Positions 25,776 to 34,869 are shown, counted from the stretch's first letter. The stretch is DNA of 51,743 nucleotides from Candidatus Gastranaerophilales bacterium (GCA_944326535.1 CALVEJ010000005.1:1-51743), one strand, 5' to 3'. Program-made: numbers and translations. The notes: generated from the sequence alone by a model not told the origin.

Positions 25776-26306
25776 TTAATTCCAAAAACTAATTCTTTTT
25801 ATTTTCTCTGCAAGTTTGATTGAGTCTGCTTGCAGTTTTTCATATGTATCATTATTTTCAATAACAGCATCCCAATCGTTTATTTCGTCAAGGTCAACTT
25901 CTGTCACGTCTGTTTCTCCGACGAGTGTTCCTCTTGAGCTTCTTGTTTCACGGCTTGCTTCTACTCTTATTGTAAAGGCCTTTGCCTGTTTAAAAATTTC
26001 AAGTTCTCTTTTTACTCGTACATCAGGCACTATTATGTTGCCGTCAAGAGAGACTACTTTCTTTATCCAGTAATCTTTGTCCTCGCTTCTTCTTTTATTT
26101 CCAAGGTCGATTAATCCCTGTCTGTATTGCGCCTTGTTTTTTTCAATTTCTTCAAATGTGAGACCGTGTGTCTCTCCGTATTCAAGTTTTATAGCATCTC
26201 CAAGACCTATTCTTTTAAAGTCTGTTAAGTTTTCTAACAAAATTTTTGCGACTGTATCCTTGCCGCTGTATTGTTTTCCTGAAATTATTATAATTTTTTT
26301 TGCCAT
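25776..26306 (-). CDS. P-loop small-molecule kinase (dNMP/phosphomevalonate kinase-like)
   Basis: The 176-aa kinase has Walker A ISGKQYSGKDTVAK at residue 7 and a basic helix NKAQYRQGLIDLGNKRR. IIVPDVRVKRELEIF is the Walker-B/DVR segment, followed by VRVEASRETRSSRG and the end motif DWDAVIENN. This order resembles both deoxynucleoside monophosphate kinases of phage type and the animal-type phosphomevalonate kinase fold. Substrate cannot be decided from sequence. GGGAGA precedes the ATG at some distance. It lies between two tiny genes. Confidence 0.75.
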   Translation of the reverse strand: MAKKIIIISGKQYSGKDTVAKILLENLTDFKRIGLGDAIKLEYGETHGLTFEEIEKNKAQYRQGLIDLGNKRRSEDKDYWIKKVVSLDGNIIVPDVRVKRELEIFKQAKAFTIRVEASRETRSSRGTLVGETDVTEVDLDEINDWDAVIENNDTYEKLQADSIKLAEKIKRISFWN

Positions 26307-26322
26307 TTGTTGTGTCTCCCAC

Positions 26323-26374
26323 TTGAAAAAAGTTTTTTATGATGTATATTATTATACACCACAATCGTATAATA
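26323..26374 (+). promoter_or_regulatory. Promoter region with palindrome before the 26415 gene
   Basis: TTGAAA (26323), 16 bases, then TATATT (26345-26350) make a possible promoter. The perfect palindrome TGTATA-TTAT-TATACA (26343-26358) covers the -10. A second -10-like TATAAT is at 26369-26374. The palindrome is a good operator candidate. Confidence 0.45.
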
Positions 26375-26414
26375 CAGCCAAAGCTAGATTGGGTCCCCTG
26401 GAGAAAGTTTAAAG

Positions 26415-26603
26415 ATGAAAATCAACAAAATCGATCTCAATTTCAGATTGAGAAGTCTGCTTCCCCGAAACAATGCAGAAAACTATGTCAGAGCAAAGCA
26501 AAAATATGCCGATGCAGAGTACATTGTTCAAATGAAAGACTCAATCAACAGTACATCAGCATCAAGATCTAATCAAGTGATGAGAGATCTTGGACTGTTC
26601 TAA
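26415..26603 (+). CDS. Small basic protein (62 aa)
   Basis: This short, arginine/asparagine-rich soluble protein has no known family. The start is supported by GGAGAAAG upstream of the ATG and by a promoter with palindrome in front. Its last 35 bases overlap the end of recG on the opposite strand. It may be a small regulatory or assembly protein; nothing more can be said. Confidence 0.6.
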   Translation: MKINKIDLNFRLRSLLPRNNAENYVRAKQKYADAEYIVQMKDSINSTSASRSNQVMRDLGLF

Positions 26604-28977
26604 ATTTTTGTTCCAATTCTGAGGTAAGGTTTTTGTTTAACACTACGCCGTTATTTTCATTCAATTTGTCCACAAGATTGAATGCTTCTTTTCGTGCTGT
26701 CTCCAATATTTTTGTATCTTTAATCAGGTCAGCAAGTGCAAAATTAACCATCCCGCTTTGACGTGTTCCCAAAAATTCTCCCGGACCTCTAAGTTCAAGG
26801 TCTTTTTCTGATATTATAAAGCCGTTGTTTGTTTGTTCCATTATTTTTAATCTGTCCATAGTTGCTTGACTTGATTTTGCAGGTACTAATAGGCAATATG
26901 ACTGCAAATCAGAACGCCCGACTCTTCCTCTAAGCTGGTGTAACTGAGACAGTCCAAATCTTTCTGCATTTTCTATCATCATTACAGTTGAATTTGGAAC
27001 ATCTACACCGACTTCGACAACGGTTGTACTTACAAGAATGTCATATTCTTTGTTTTTGAAGCTTTCCATTACTTCTTCTTTTTCTGTATTTGACAATTTT
27101 CCGTGAAGCAGCCCTATGTTTAAATCCGGAAATACTTCTCTTTTGAGCCGTTCAGCTTCTTTTGTTGCTGCTTTTGCTGATAGTGTCTCACTTTCATCAA
27201 TAAGCGGGTAAACAATATAGCACTGATGTCCGTTTGCAATTTCTGATGACAGGAGTTTGTATGCCTGTGACCTTTGAGACGGCTTTATCAGATAGGTTTT
27301 TATGGGTTTTCTGTTTTTTGGCATTTCATCAATTATTGAAAAGTCCAAGTCTCCCTGTGTTGAAAGAGCCAGTGTTCTTGGTATCGGTGTCGCTGTCATA
27401 GTCAGCACCTGCGGGTTGTTACCTTTTGTCATCAGTATAGAGCGCTGTTTAACTCCGAAACGATGCTGTTCGTCTATTACTATTGCACCAAGGTTCTGAA
27501 ATTCTATATTGTTTTGTATAAGGGCGTGAGTTCCGATTGCAATATTTATCTGCCCGTTTTTCAAATCTGTTTCCAGCTTTTTTCTTACTTTTGCACTATT
27601 TGTTCCTGTAAAAAGAGCCGTGCTCAACCCGAGCGGTGTAAGCCAGCTAACAAAGTTATTAAAATGCTGTTGAGCAAGTATTTCTGTAGGCGCCATCAAG
27701 GCTCCTTGATACCCGTTTTCTACTGCTGACAAAAGCATTGCGCAGGCTACTACTGTTTTTCCGCTGCCTACATCTCCCTGTAACAGTCTTTGCATTGGCG
27801 TTTCAGATGCAATATCGTGCATTATTTCTTCCAGTGCTTTGTTTTGTCCTTTCGTCAATTCAAAAGGGAGACTTTTGATAAACTTTTGCACCAATCCGTT
27901 TTTTTTGATTTTTAGCGGTATTGATTTGTATTTTTTTGAGTTTTCTTCTCTGAGCAGGGCAAGTTTGAGCTGAAGAAGGAAAAATTCTTCAAACACTATT
28001 GTATATCTCGCTTTTTCAAAATCTTCTTCGCTTTCCGGAAAATGTATTTGTTTTAGTGCTTTAAATCTGTCTAAAAGATTATTCCTCTGCATTATTTCTG
28101 AGGGAACAATATTCGTGATTACGGGTTCAAATTGCTCAAGTGCGTTGAAAATTGCCCGTCTTAAGGTCTTTATTGATAGTCCTTCAACAAGCTGGTATAC
28201 AGGGACTATTCTTGCCAAATTCAGATTTTTTCCGCTGTCAAATTCTCCGGATAAAACTTGAAATTCCGGCTTGTCGATTGTATACATTCCTGTATACTTA
28301 TCAATTTTTGATTTGCCCGAAATTATTATGTTTGAGCCTTTTATAAACTGGGATTTGTATCTTTCCAGCATAAATCTGTTGGCTTTTGCATAGAAAAAGT
28401 TTAGTTTTATTATTCCTGTTTCGTCTGCTACTGATACTGTTATTATTCCAAGATTGTTTTTTGAATTATAGGCGCTTATTGACTTAATCACTCCTATTAC
28501 CGTTGAATCCATACCGTCTTTTAGGTCTCTTATAAATGTTCGTGAGGAATAGTCAATATGCCTTTTGGGAAAATAAAAAAGCAAATCTTTTGCCGTATAG
28601 ATACCCAGTTTATTCAGCAGGTTAGCTACTTTGGGCCCCACTCCTTTTATATACATTACGTCTGTTAATTCCGGGCTTTTTTGTGTTATATCCGCTGTTG
28701 TTTTTTTTATTTCGCCATCTTTGTCGATTTCTTCTCTAAGTGTTTTAACAAGACGTTGTACGGCTTTTCTTCTGGTTGCCATAGTAGCCATTGCGTATGT
28801 TTCAAATTCTTTTGTTAAAACAACCCATTTTGGATTGCGTTTGGATTTTCTATACAGATTGTGCAGCTGTTTTAGAATAAAGCCTGAGAAAGTGTCGCCT
28901 TTTCCTCTTATGTCTATATACAGGTGCTTTTGCTCAATTTCTATAGCCTGTCTGATTTGTTCAATATTGTCTATCAT
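26569..28977 (-). CDS. recG: ATP-dependent DNA helicase RecG
   Basis: RecG reverses stalled replication forks and branch-migrates junctions. The 802-aa protein has a wedge domain with GVGPKVANLLNKLGIYTAKDLL near residue 115 and Walker A GDVGSGKTVVACAM. It also has VIDEQHRFG (the DEQH box), TATPIPRTLA, and HQLRGRVGRSDLQS as motif VI. About 105 extra N-terminal residues precede the wedge, as in cyanobacterial RecG. Its ATG overlaps the cyclase stop by one base. Confidence 0.96.
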   Translation of the reverse strand: MIDNIEQIRQAIEIEQKHLYIDIRGKGDTFSGFILKQLHNLYRKSKRNPKWVVLTKEFETYAMATMATRRKAVQRLVKTLREEIDKDGEIKKTTADITQKSPELTDVMYIKGVGPKVANLLNKLGIYTAKDLLFYFPKRHIDYSSRTFIRDLKDGMDSTVIGVIKSISAYNSKNNLGIITVSVADETGIIKLNFFYAKANRFMLERYKSQFIKGSNIIISGKSKIDKYTGMYTIDKPEFQVLSGEFDSGKNLNLARIVPVYQLVEGLSIKTLRRAIFNALEQFEPVITNIVPSEIMQRNNLLDRFKALKQIHFPESEEDFEKARYTIVFEEFFLLQLKLALLREENSKKYKSIPLKIKKNGLVQKFIKSLPFELTKGQNKALEEIMHDIASETPMQRLLQGDVGSGKTVVACAMLLSAVENGYQGALMAPTEILAQQHFNNFVSWLTPLGLSTALFTGTNSAKVRKKLETDLKNGQINIAIGTHALIQNNIEFQNLGAIVIDEQHRFGVKQRSILMTKGNNPQVLTMTATPIPRTLALSTQGDLDFSIIDEMPKNRKPIKTYLIKPSQRSQAYKLLSSEIANGHQCYIVYPLIDESETLSAKAATKEAERLKREVFPDLNIGLLHGKLSNTEKEEVMESFKNKEYDILVSTTVVEVGVDVPNSTVMMIENAERFGLSQLHQLRGRVGRSDLQSYCLLVPAKSSQATMDRLKIMEQTNNGFIISEKDLELRGPGEFLGTRQSGMVNFALADLIKDTKILETARKEAFNLVDKLNENNGVVLNKNLTSELEQKFRTVQDLSSLD

Positions 28978-30044
28978 TATTCCGTAATTCTTAGCACTTC
29001 ATAGATGTTAATTTTTTTTCTTTTACCTTTAATTGAGACTTCCCTGATTTTGATGACATCTACGAGTTGAGATATTTTTGAGTATGTATTTTCACTGATG
29101 AGTATATTAGTTTTGTATATTTTGTTATAGTCTTCAATTCTGCTTGCAATGTTGACAGTATCGCCGATTACTGTATATTCAAACCTGTTGCTTGTGCCTA
29201 CGTTGCCTATAAAGGCTTCTCCTGTATTTATTCCTATTCCTATATCTATTTTGGGTTTGCCTTCACTAATCCATTTTTCTCTCAGGTTTTTAACCTTTTT
29301 TCTGAGTTCATATGCGCATTTTACTGCATTTTTTGCGTGTTCTTTGTCGGTTTCCGGATCACCGAAGACTACGAGTACGGCATCTCCTATAAATTTATTT
29401 ATTACTCCCTTGTATTTTGTAATTATTGGCTCAAGCTCGGAAAAATATTCGCTTAAAAGTTTTGAGACTTCTTCAGCTTTTCTTGTTTCAGAAAGGGATG
29501 TAAACCCTCTGATATCGGCAAACATTACTGTGATTTCCGAACGTTTGCCGCCCAGTGTAACTTCTGCCTTGTTTTTTAATATTTTGTTTTTTATATCTTT
29601 TGATATGTATTTGCCCAGAACATTTTCTATTTTTTTATCGACATTTTCTTTAAAGTTAACAATATAACCGAATGAAAAAATTTTTGCTGTCGCTATTGCA
29701 ATGAAAGGGCTTAGAAGGCTTATAAAAATTTGTCTATCCAAACATAGCTTGTATGCTGTTAGATAGGCTATTATAAACAATAGCAATGATAAACCCGCTA
29801 TAATATCAGAGCAATATACGAATATTGTAAAAAAGAGACATCCTGTAAGAAGGCTGATTAAGAGTTTTGTATTTTCAGAAACAGATACCGTTGTTTGTTT
29901 GTTTTCTGTAATAGATTTTTTTTGTATGTGTACTGATATCACCCTGTCTATTTTTGTATCTGAATATTTATAGCAAAAATTATTGAACGTAAAAATTACG
30001 CATAAAAATGATAGTATAAACAAGAGTAGTATTTTTTTGTTCAT
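28977..30044 (-). CDS. Membrane-bound class III adenylate/guanylate cyclase
   Basis: The 355-aa protein has an N-terminal membrane segment (residues 4-22) and a cluster of three to four more between 61 and 130. The cyclase domain is at 165-350. The metal-binding aspartates are in MFADIRGFT (D177) and IGDAV (D221). Lys 217 in NKFIGD and Asp 295 in VIGDTVNIASR are the adenine-selecting pair, with N298 and R302 for catalysis; cAMP is therefore the expected product. It sits between the CDF transporter gene (13 bases) and recG (one-base overlap). Confidence 0.92.
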   Translation of the reverse strand: MNKKILLLFILSFLCVIFTFNNFCYKYSDTKIDRVISVHIQKKSITENKQTTVSVSENTKLLISLLTGCLFFTIFVYCSDIIAGLSLLLFIIAYLTAYKLCLDRQIFISLLSPFIAIATAKIFSFGYIVNFKENVDKKIENVLGKYISKDIKNKILKNKAEVTLGGKRSEITVMFADIRGFTSLSETRKAEEVSKLLSEYFSELEPIITKYKGVINKFIGDAVLVVFGDPETDKEHAKNAVKCAYELRKKVKNLREKWISEGKPKIDIGIGINTGEAFIGNVGTSNRFEYTVIGDTVNIASRIEDYNKIYKTNILISENTYSKISQLVDVIKIREVSIKGKRKKINIYEVLRITE

Positions 30045-30057
30045 ACTGTTATTTTAC

Positions 30058-30963
30058 TTATTTGACAGTGTTTTTGCAAGGAATATTGTCTTGTGCGGGT
30101 TCTACGTGGATTGTTATTTTTGTATTACCCAGATGGTTTTCTATTTCATTTTCAAGTTTATCGCATAGAGCGTGAGTATACTTTACCGTCAGATTTCCGT
30201 CCACGCATAAAACTATTATTATCTCTTTGTTTTTGCCGGCTCTTCTTGTTTTAATCTCTTTTATTTCCAGAGGCGTATCTTGTGAATTTGTGTTTAAAAC
30301 ACTTTTTATAATGTTAATATCACTTTCAGGAAGAGATCCGTCAAGAATGTCATTCATTGTCTTTTTGCAAATTTTTACACCGGTATTCATTATAATCAGA
30401 GCAACAACCAGTGCAATCAGTGCATCAAGCACATGCCAGTTTGTCAGACTTATTACAACTAGACCAATAAAAACAGCCAAAGATGAATATATGTCCGTTC
30501 TCAGGTGTTGTGCATCCGAGTATATTGCAATTGAGTCCGTAATTTTTGCTACTTTAAAAAGATAAGAGCTTACAAGAAAGTTTGCACATACTGAAACAAA
30601 CATAACAGTAACTGCGAGCAGAGAGTTGTCTATTGGGGAAGAAAATCCTGCTAACTTTTTAGCTGCTTCATAAACTATGTACAATGATGCAAGGATGATA
30701 AGACAGCCTTCCACAAATCCTGCAACATCTTCATACTTTCCGTGTCCGAACTGGTGACCTTTATCTGCAGGCTGATCTGATTTGTGCACTGCATAAAAAG
30801 CAATGACTGATGCCAGAAAATCACTGCCTGAATGGACAGCTTCGGATATTATACTTATACTTCCGGAAACAAATCCTGCAATAAGTTTAAGTGCAATTAA
30901 GAGAAGATTTGATAATACCGATAAGCTTGCTGCGAATTTTGTGTTTTTTAAGAAGCTTTCCAT
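30058..30963 (-). CDS. Cation diffusion facilitator (metal efflux) protein
   Basis: This 301-aa proton-coupled exporter of divalent metals has six membrane helices in the first 200 residues. Metal-site residues are H44/D48 in HSGSD and H153/D157 in HLRTD, with the HQFGHGKYED loop between helices 2 and 3. The C-terminal cytoplasmic domain ends about residue 290. It starts on the last base of the FliT-like gene (TAATG) and is part of the fliS operon. Confidence 0.95.
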   Translation of the reverse strand: MESFLKNTKFAASLSVLSNLLLIALKLIAGFVSGSISIISEAVHSGSDFLASVIAFYAVHKSDQPADKGHQFGHGKYEDVAGFVEGCLIILASLYIVYEAAKKLAGFSSPIDNSLLAVTVMFVSVCANFLVSSYLFKVAKITDSIAIYSDAQHLRTDIYSSLAVFIGLVVISLTNWHVLDALIALVVALIIMNTGVKICKKTMNDILDGSLPESDINIIKSVLNTNSQDTPLEIKEIKTRRAGKNKEIIIVLCVDGNLTVKYTHALCDKLENEIENHLGNTKITIHVEPAQDNIPCKNTVK

Positions 30964-31337
30964 TACTGTCTGTAGTCCAATATATTGCCCTGTTTTAGTT
31001 CTTTATATGGTGCATATGCATTTAATAGCTTTGAGCTTTTTGCTGTTTTTTGAAGTTCTTGTTTAATTTCTTCTTTTATTGCTTTCAGCGCTTCTATATT
31101 AGCCAGCTCCTGTTTTTGGTATTTTGTACAAATTTCCGTGAGTTTTTCACTGTCAAAATCTTGTCCTTGAAGTTTTTGAACAAGTGTTTCCGCATCTTTT
31201 AGCAGTTTTTCTTTTTTTGCCATATATGTAATTAGTTCAGAGTAGATTTTTCTGTCAATAAGCTGCCCGATCTGTATTGATAGCTCATACAGTTTGTTGT
31301 ATATCATTTCAAGATTTTGCGTAACTGGTGCAGGCAT
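30963..31337 (-). CDS. FliT/FlgN-like flagellar chaperone (putative)
   Basis: This 124-aa all-helical protein with a long Lys/Glu coiled coil begins MPAPVTQNLEMIYNKLYELS and ends YKELKQGNILDYRQ. Size, helical pattern and position directly after fliS match FliT/FlgN export chaperones, which bind the flagellar hook-associated proteins. The sequence is too divergent for certainty. Stop/start overlaps of one base join it to both neighbours. Confidence 0.7.
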   Translation of the reverse strand: MPAPVTQNLEMIYNKLYELSIQIGQLIDRKIYSELITYMAKKEKLLKDAETLVQKLQGQDFDSEKLTEICTKYQKQELANIEALKAIKEEIKQELQKTAKSSKLLNAYAPYKELKQGNILDYRQ

Positions 31338-31825
31338 TAAATATAATCTCCGATTTCGTCTTCACTGTCATCGTCGTCATCGTCATCATCAGAGTCATCT
31401 TGTCCCGAATACCCGTATTTATCCACGGCATTTTCTTCAAAAGTATGCCCTGCCGCTTTAAAATTCTTTATAGCTTCTCTCCAGGTATCTCTGAGTTCTG
31501 TCATATGTTTAATTACAATATCTAGACTTTCTTCTTTTTTCTTTATATTGGCAATAGAAAGCTGACTGCTCATAAACTCATATAGCCCGAACAGATTTTT
31601 TGCAAAATCTCCGCCATTTTCCATATCAAGAGATGATTCAAATTCCGTTATAATATTTTGGACTTTAATTATATTATTATGAATCTTTTCAATATTTTTT
31701 TCTGCAAATCCGGCTTTTGCCTGATGCAAAAAACGGACAGCACCATCATATAGCATCAAAAGGATTTGTTCTTTTGGAGCCGTATTCATCTGTGTCTGCT
31801 TGTATTGTTTTAAATATGGGTTCAT
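31337..31825 (-). CDS. fliS: Flagellar export chaperone FliS with acidic tail
   Basis: FliS holds unfolded flagellin for export. The protein opens with MNPYLKQYKQTQMNTAPKEQ and LLMLYDGAVRFLHQAKAGFA, the standard FliS signature. It has four helices to about residue 125. A frame from TTG 31831 exists, but ATG 31825, with GAGAG upstream, gives the family N-terminus. An unusual C-terminal tail, with a stretch of eight consecutive Asp, follows after KYGYSG. It heads the tightly coupled run fliS, FliT-like, CDF, cyclase, recG. Confidence 0.93.
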   Translation of the reverse strand: MNPYLKQYKQTQMNTAPKEQILLMLYDGAVRFLHQAKAGFAEKNIEKIHNNIIKVQNIITEFESSLDMENGGDFAKNLFGLYEFMSSQLSIANIKKKEESLDIVIKHMTELRDTWREAIKNFKAAGHTFEENAVDKYGYSGQDDSDDDDDDDDSEDEIGDYI

Positions 31826-31884
31826 AGGCAACTCTCAATATAAATTTAGCACATGATTTTTTTGAAGTCCATAAGCCAAACACA

Positions 31885-33927
31885 CTACATTTGCTTTAAA
31901 TCTGCGAGATTTGGATCCAAAAGTCTGCGACCTACATTGTCAAATTGTATTGAACACAGTACTTTATTTCCGTATGTAATGAGTTGTTCAACAACACCTT
32001 TGCCATATTTTGCATGATATACAATATTGCCCTCTGAAAATTTTATGTCACCTTTACCTGTAGCAGATGGCTTTTCAATTTCTGCTGGATAAATGGGTAT
32101 ACCCGGAAGATCCACATTTTCTGTGAGAGTGTTTTCAATAGGTTCAGCACTTAATGGCGTATCTGTTACATCAAAATCATCACCCAGCCCGGGTAATTCA
32201 TCAATGTCATCTTGTATTATTTCATCTTTGTCGCTAAGTTCATCGAGTGAAATTATATCATTGCTGCCATTGTCCTCTGTAATTTCTTCTGTATTTATCT
32301 CGTCTATAAGATCAAGATCTGCATCGGCAAACATTTCGTCGTAATTTATTTGAGCATTTTGTATGTCACTGTTGTTTTGCGGTTCTTGATGTAAATTTGT
32401 GTTCTCTGCTTCTGCGTAGAACATTTTATCTACATCTTTTGCTATTTGATCTTCCAGTGATTCGTCAAATATATTTTTTATTTCACTGTTATCTGATTCT
32501 TCAATCTGTAAATCTTCAATATTGTCAATTTCCGGCAAATCATCTGTGTGAAGGTCAAAGTTTTCATCAATGCTATCACTTTCTCCTGCTGAAATTAATT
32601 CTGCCTCTTCAAAATGAGAATCCTGACCCGTTGTTTGAACGGAGAGATCGTTGATTACTGTGCTCTTCTGCATTTCATTTCCTGCTGAAACAGGATGCTC
32701 CGCTTGTTTTTGTTCAAGATTTTCAGGCATATTTTTTATTATCAACGGAGTATAGAATGTTGTCTCTCCTGAAATTATAAATTCACCCTGAGCAAGCTTG
32801 TTTAAGAAGGAATTGTATGTCGCAAAGGCTTTTTGCTGCTGCTGCGGTTTAAACAATATAAGATTTTTCGCAAAAGATTTCAGCTGCTGCGCATATTCCG
32901 ATTCATATGAAGAATATATTATAGGGCTGATAGAATGATTTTTGTAAATTCTGTTTAGTATTTCACTATCAACAACATCATCTTTTATATTCAAAACAAG
33001 ATAAAACGGATCTGATGAATTTTTTAGGAGGTAGCTTAGAGTTTCTTTCTGCCAGTTTCCTGAAATCTTACCAAGCGACAACACAGTAATGTTGCTGTTG
33101 CGCAGTGAGTCATTTAATGCATTAATTTCTTCTTGAGTAGATGCAAAGATATCCTGTTCTTTGTATTTTAGAAGCTTATTTCTGAACAGTATTACACCGA
33201 CTGATTTGTCAGATTCGTATATGCTGTTAACAACTGAAAGCAGTGTGTTGAACGGAATATATTTTTCATCAAGTGTCTCTATGTATTCTTGAATTTCTAA
33301 AATAATATCCTGTACTATTGCCTTTTGCTCAACGGTAAGTCCGCTCAAATCATTTTCATATATATAATTAAGTGTTTCATTGCCGACAGGCAGTTTGAAG
33401 TTCTCTCCTAATTTTATTAGAGAATAGTTATTGTATTCTTCTATACCTTCTGTATCAATAACAAGCGTTTTTTTATTGAATTTATTATTGAATTTTAGGA
33501 TTTTTTCTGTCAGCTTGCTTTTTTCTTCAAAAACATCAACCTGAACGTACAAAAATTTAGTAAAAAGAGATGGTTTAGCGTATATAGGCATTTTTGATGA
33601 GTTTGTAAGTTGTCCTATATTTATACCTGTTTTCTCATCTGAAAAAATAGAAGCTATAATTCTGGGCTGGGTTTTTGAAACAAGTGCATCCAGCGGCGGC
33701 ACATATCCGCTGTAGGTTGAAAAACTGTTGTCAGCATTCAAATCCAGTGAAAATTTCAGGACAGCACAATTTGTTGTGTCATTGCTTGTTGATTCAATTG
33801 AGACAACCTGCGCAATAATTTTTTGATTTCCGTCATCTACCGTCAAGAAATCAGAAAGACAGAGCTGAAAATCTGCAGGCTCATAATATAATTTTGCTAA
33901 ACTGTTTTTTATTTCAACTAATTTCAT
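31885..33927 (-). CDS. Large acidic protein, possible degenerate HerA-like ATPase with C-terminal Tudor/CarD-like domain
   Basis: The 680-aa protein has three parts. Residues 1-150 contain a beta-rich stretch (DGNQKIIAQVVSIEST) like the HAS-barrel of HerA ATPases. Residues 150-410 have segments resembling HerA order: EEKSKLTEKIL where Walker A would be, KTLVIDTEGIEEY next, and late GETTFYTPLIIKNM. Residues 410-620 are disordered and strongly Asp/Glu-rich. Residues 630-680 (VYHAKYGKGVVEQL) match the CarD/UvrD-C Tudor-like fold. No intact P-loop is seen. It is 36 bases after the 85-aa gene and 60 bases before fliS. Confidence 0.65.
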   Translation of the reverse strand: MKLVEIKNSLAKLYYEPADFQLCLSDFLTVDDGNQKIIAQVVSIESTSNDTTNCAVLKFSLDLNADNSFSTYSGYVPPLDALVSKTQPRIIASIFSDEKTGINIGQLTNSSKMPIYAKPSLFTKFLYVQVDVFEEKSKLTEKILKFNNKFNKKTLVIDTEGIEEYNNYSLIKLGENFKLPVGNETLNYIYENDLSGLTVEQKAIVQDIILEIQEYIETLDEKYIPFNTLLSVVNSIYESDKSVGVILFRNKLLKYKEQDIFASTQEEINALNDSLRNSNITVLSLGKISGNWQKETLSYLLKNSSDPFYLVLNIKDDVVDSEILNRIYKNHSISPIIYSSYESEYAQQLKSFAKNLILFKPQQQQKAFATYNSFLNKLAQGEFIISGETTFYTPLIIKNMPENLEQKQAEHPVSAGNEMQKSTVINDLSVQTTGQDSHFEEAELISAGESDSIDENFDLHTDDLPEIDNIEDLQIEESDNSEIKNIFDESLEDQIAKDVDKMFYAEAENTNLHQEPQNNSDIQNAQINYDEMFADADLDLIDEINTEEITEDNGSNDIISLDELSDKDEIIQDDIDELPGLGDDFDVTDTPLSAEPIENTLTENVDLPGIPIYPAEIEKPSATGKGDIKFSEGNIVYHAKYGKGVVEQLITYGNKVLCSIQFDNVGRRLLDPNLADLKQM

Positions 33928-33962
33928 TAAATTACCAAAATCTATCCGTAAAAGTTATTTTG

Positions 33963-34220
33963 TTATTGCTGGCAAACCTCTTCTTGAAGCGCAATTGATG
34001 CAATTTGATTTGACATGATTGCGACTTTTTTGATAGGTCCTGTTGCATCTTTTTCAATAAGTTTACCCACGTTTGTTTGGGTTCTTATTAAGGGCAGTAT
34101 TTCATCAAATACAGCTTTGGGATCATCAAAATACAATACCATTGGTGCAGACGCTCCCTTTAAAAATACCAGCAGAGCAAGTCTTGTTTTAAACTGCTGC
34201 GGAGGAAATTGTTGTGCCAT
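33963..34220 (-). CDS. Small conserved-looking hypothetical protein (85 aa)
   Basis: This small alpha/beta protein has no signal peptide. The central LVFLKGASAPMVLYFDDP suggests a compact domain with a beta strand. No family recognised. AAGGAG lies seven bases before the ATG, so expression is likely strong. It is the first gene of the minus-strand run that continues with the 680-aa protein and fliS. Confidence 0.75.
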   Translation of the reverse strand: MAQQFPPQQFKTRLALLVFLKGASAPMVLYFDDPKAVFDEILPLIRTQTNVGKLIEKDATGPIKKVAIMSNQIASIALQEEVCQQ

Positions 34221-34290
34221 TTTTATTCTCCTTAAATCCTCTATTCTTTTATTAATTTAAGTCAAAAAAGAGAAAATATCAATCTGAAAA

Positions 34291-34869
34291 TTAAAATTCA
34301 ATTCCTCTTCTTGCTTTAATACCTATATCCCAATAATGCTTTACCGGTTTTATTTCCGAAACAAGATGCGCAATATCAATTATTTCCTGCTTTGCATTTC
34401 TTCCTGTTAAAACAATTTCAAGATCATCCGGCTTATTTTTCAAAACTTCAATCATTTCATTCAGGTCAATCAGATTTAAATCCAGTGCAATGTTTGCTTC
34501 ATCAAGGATAATAAGCTGATATTCATCATTTTTTATTGCGTTTTTTGCAATTTCCCAGCCCTTTTGGATTTGTGTTTTGTCTTCTTCCGACATGTTTGAG
34601 GCATAGACAATTCTATCCAATCCGGCTTGAACAATTTTTACCTTATCTTTCAAATCAGGACTTAGTTGTGCAAAAGAGATGAGTTCTCCATAGTCATTTC
34701 CTCCTTTTGTGAACATAACAATGAGAACTTTCCAGCTTCTGCCCAATGCACGCATAGCAAGTCCGAGAGCTGCTGTTGTTTTACCCTTGCCGTCTCCTGT
34801 ATATACCTGAATATAGCCGTGATTTGAAAATTCCGGATTGTAGAGTTTTTTATTTTCCTCTTCTGTCAT
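34291..34869 (-). CDS. cobO: Corrinoid adenosyltransferase (CobO/BtuR type)
   Basis: It makes adenosylcobalamin from cob(I)alamin and ATP. The 192-aa protein has P-loop YTGDGKGKTTAALGLAMRA, VMFTKGGNDYGE, and LIILDEANIALDLNLID. VLTGRNAKQEI is near the end. A longer frame reaches 34914, but the ATG at 34869 overlaps the stop of the XRE gene by one base (TAATG), so translation is coupled. This suggests the regulator governs cobalamin use, though no cobalamin riboswitch was seen. Confidence 0.95.
   Translation of the reverse strand: MTEEENKKLYNPEFSNHGYIQVYTGDGKGKTTAALGLAMRALGRSWKVLIVMFTKGGNDYGELISFAQLSPDLKDKVKIVQAGLDRIVYASNMSEEDKTQIQKGWEIAKNAIKNDEYQLIILDEANIALDLNLIDLNEMIEVLKNKPDDLEIVLTGRNAKQEIIDIAHLVSEIKPVKHYWDIGIKARRGIEF

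Noticed and set aside
29149..29667. 172-codon plus-strand frame
   Set aside because: It lies opposite the conserved catalytic domain of the cyclase and has no ribosome site.
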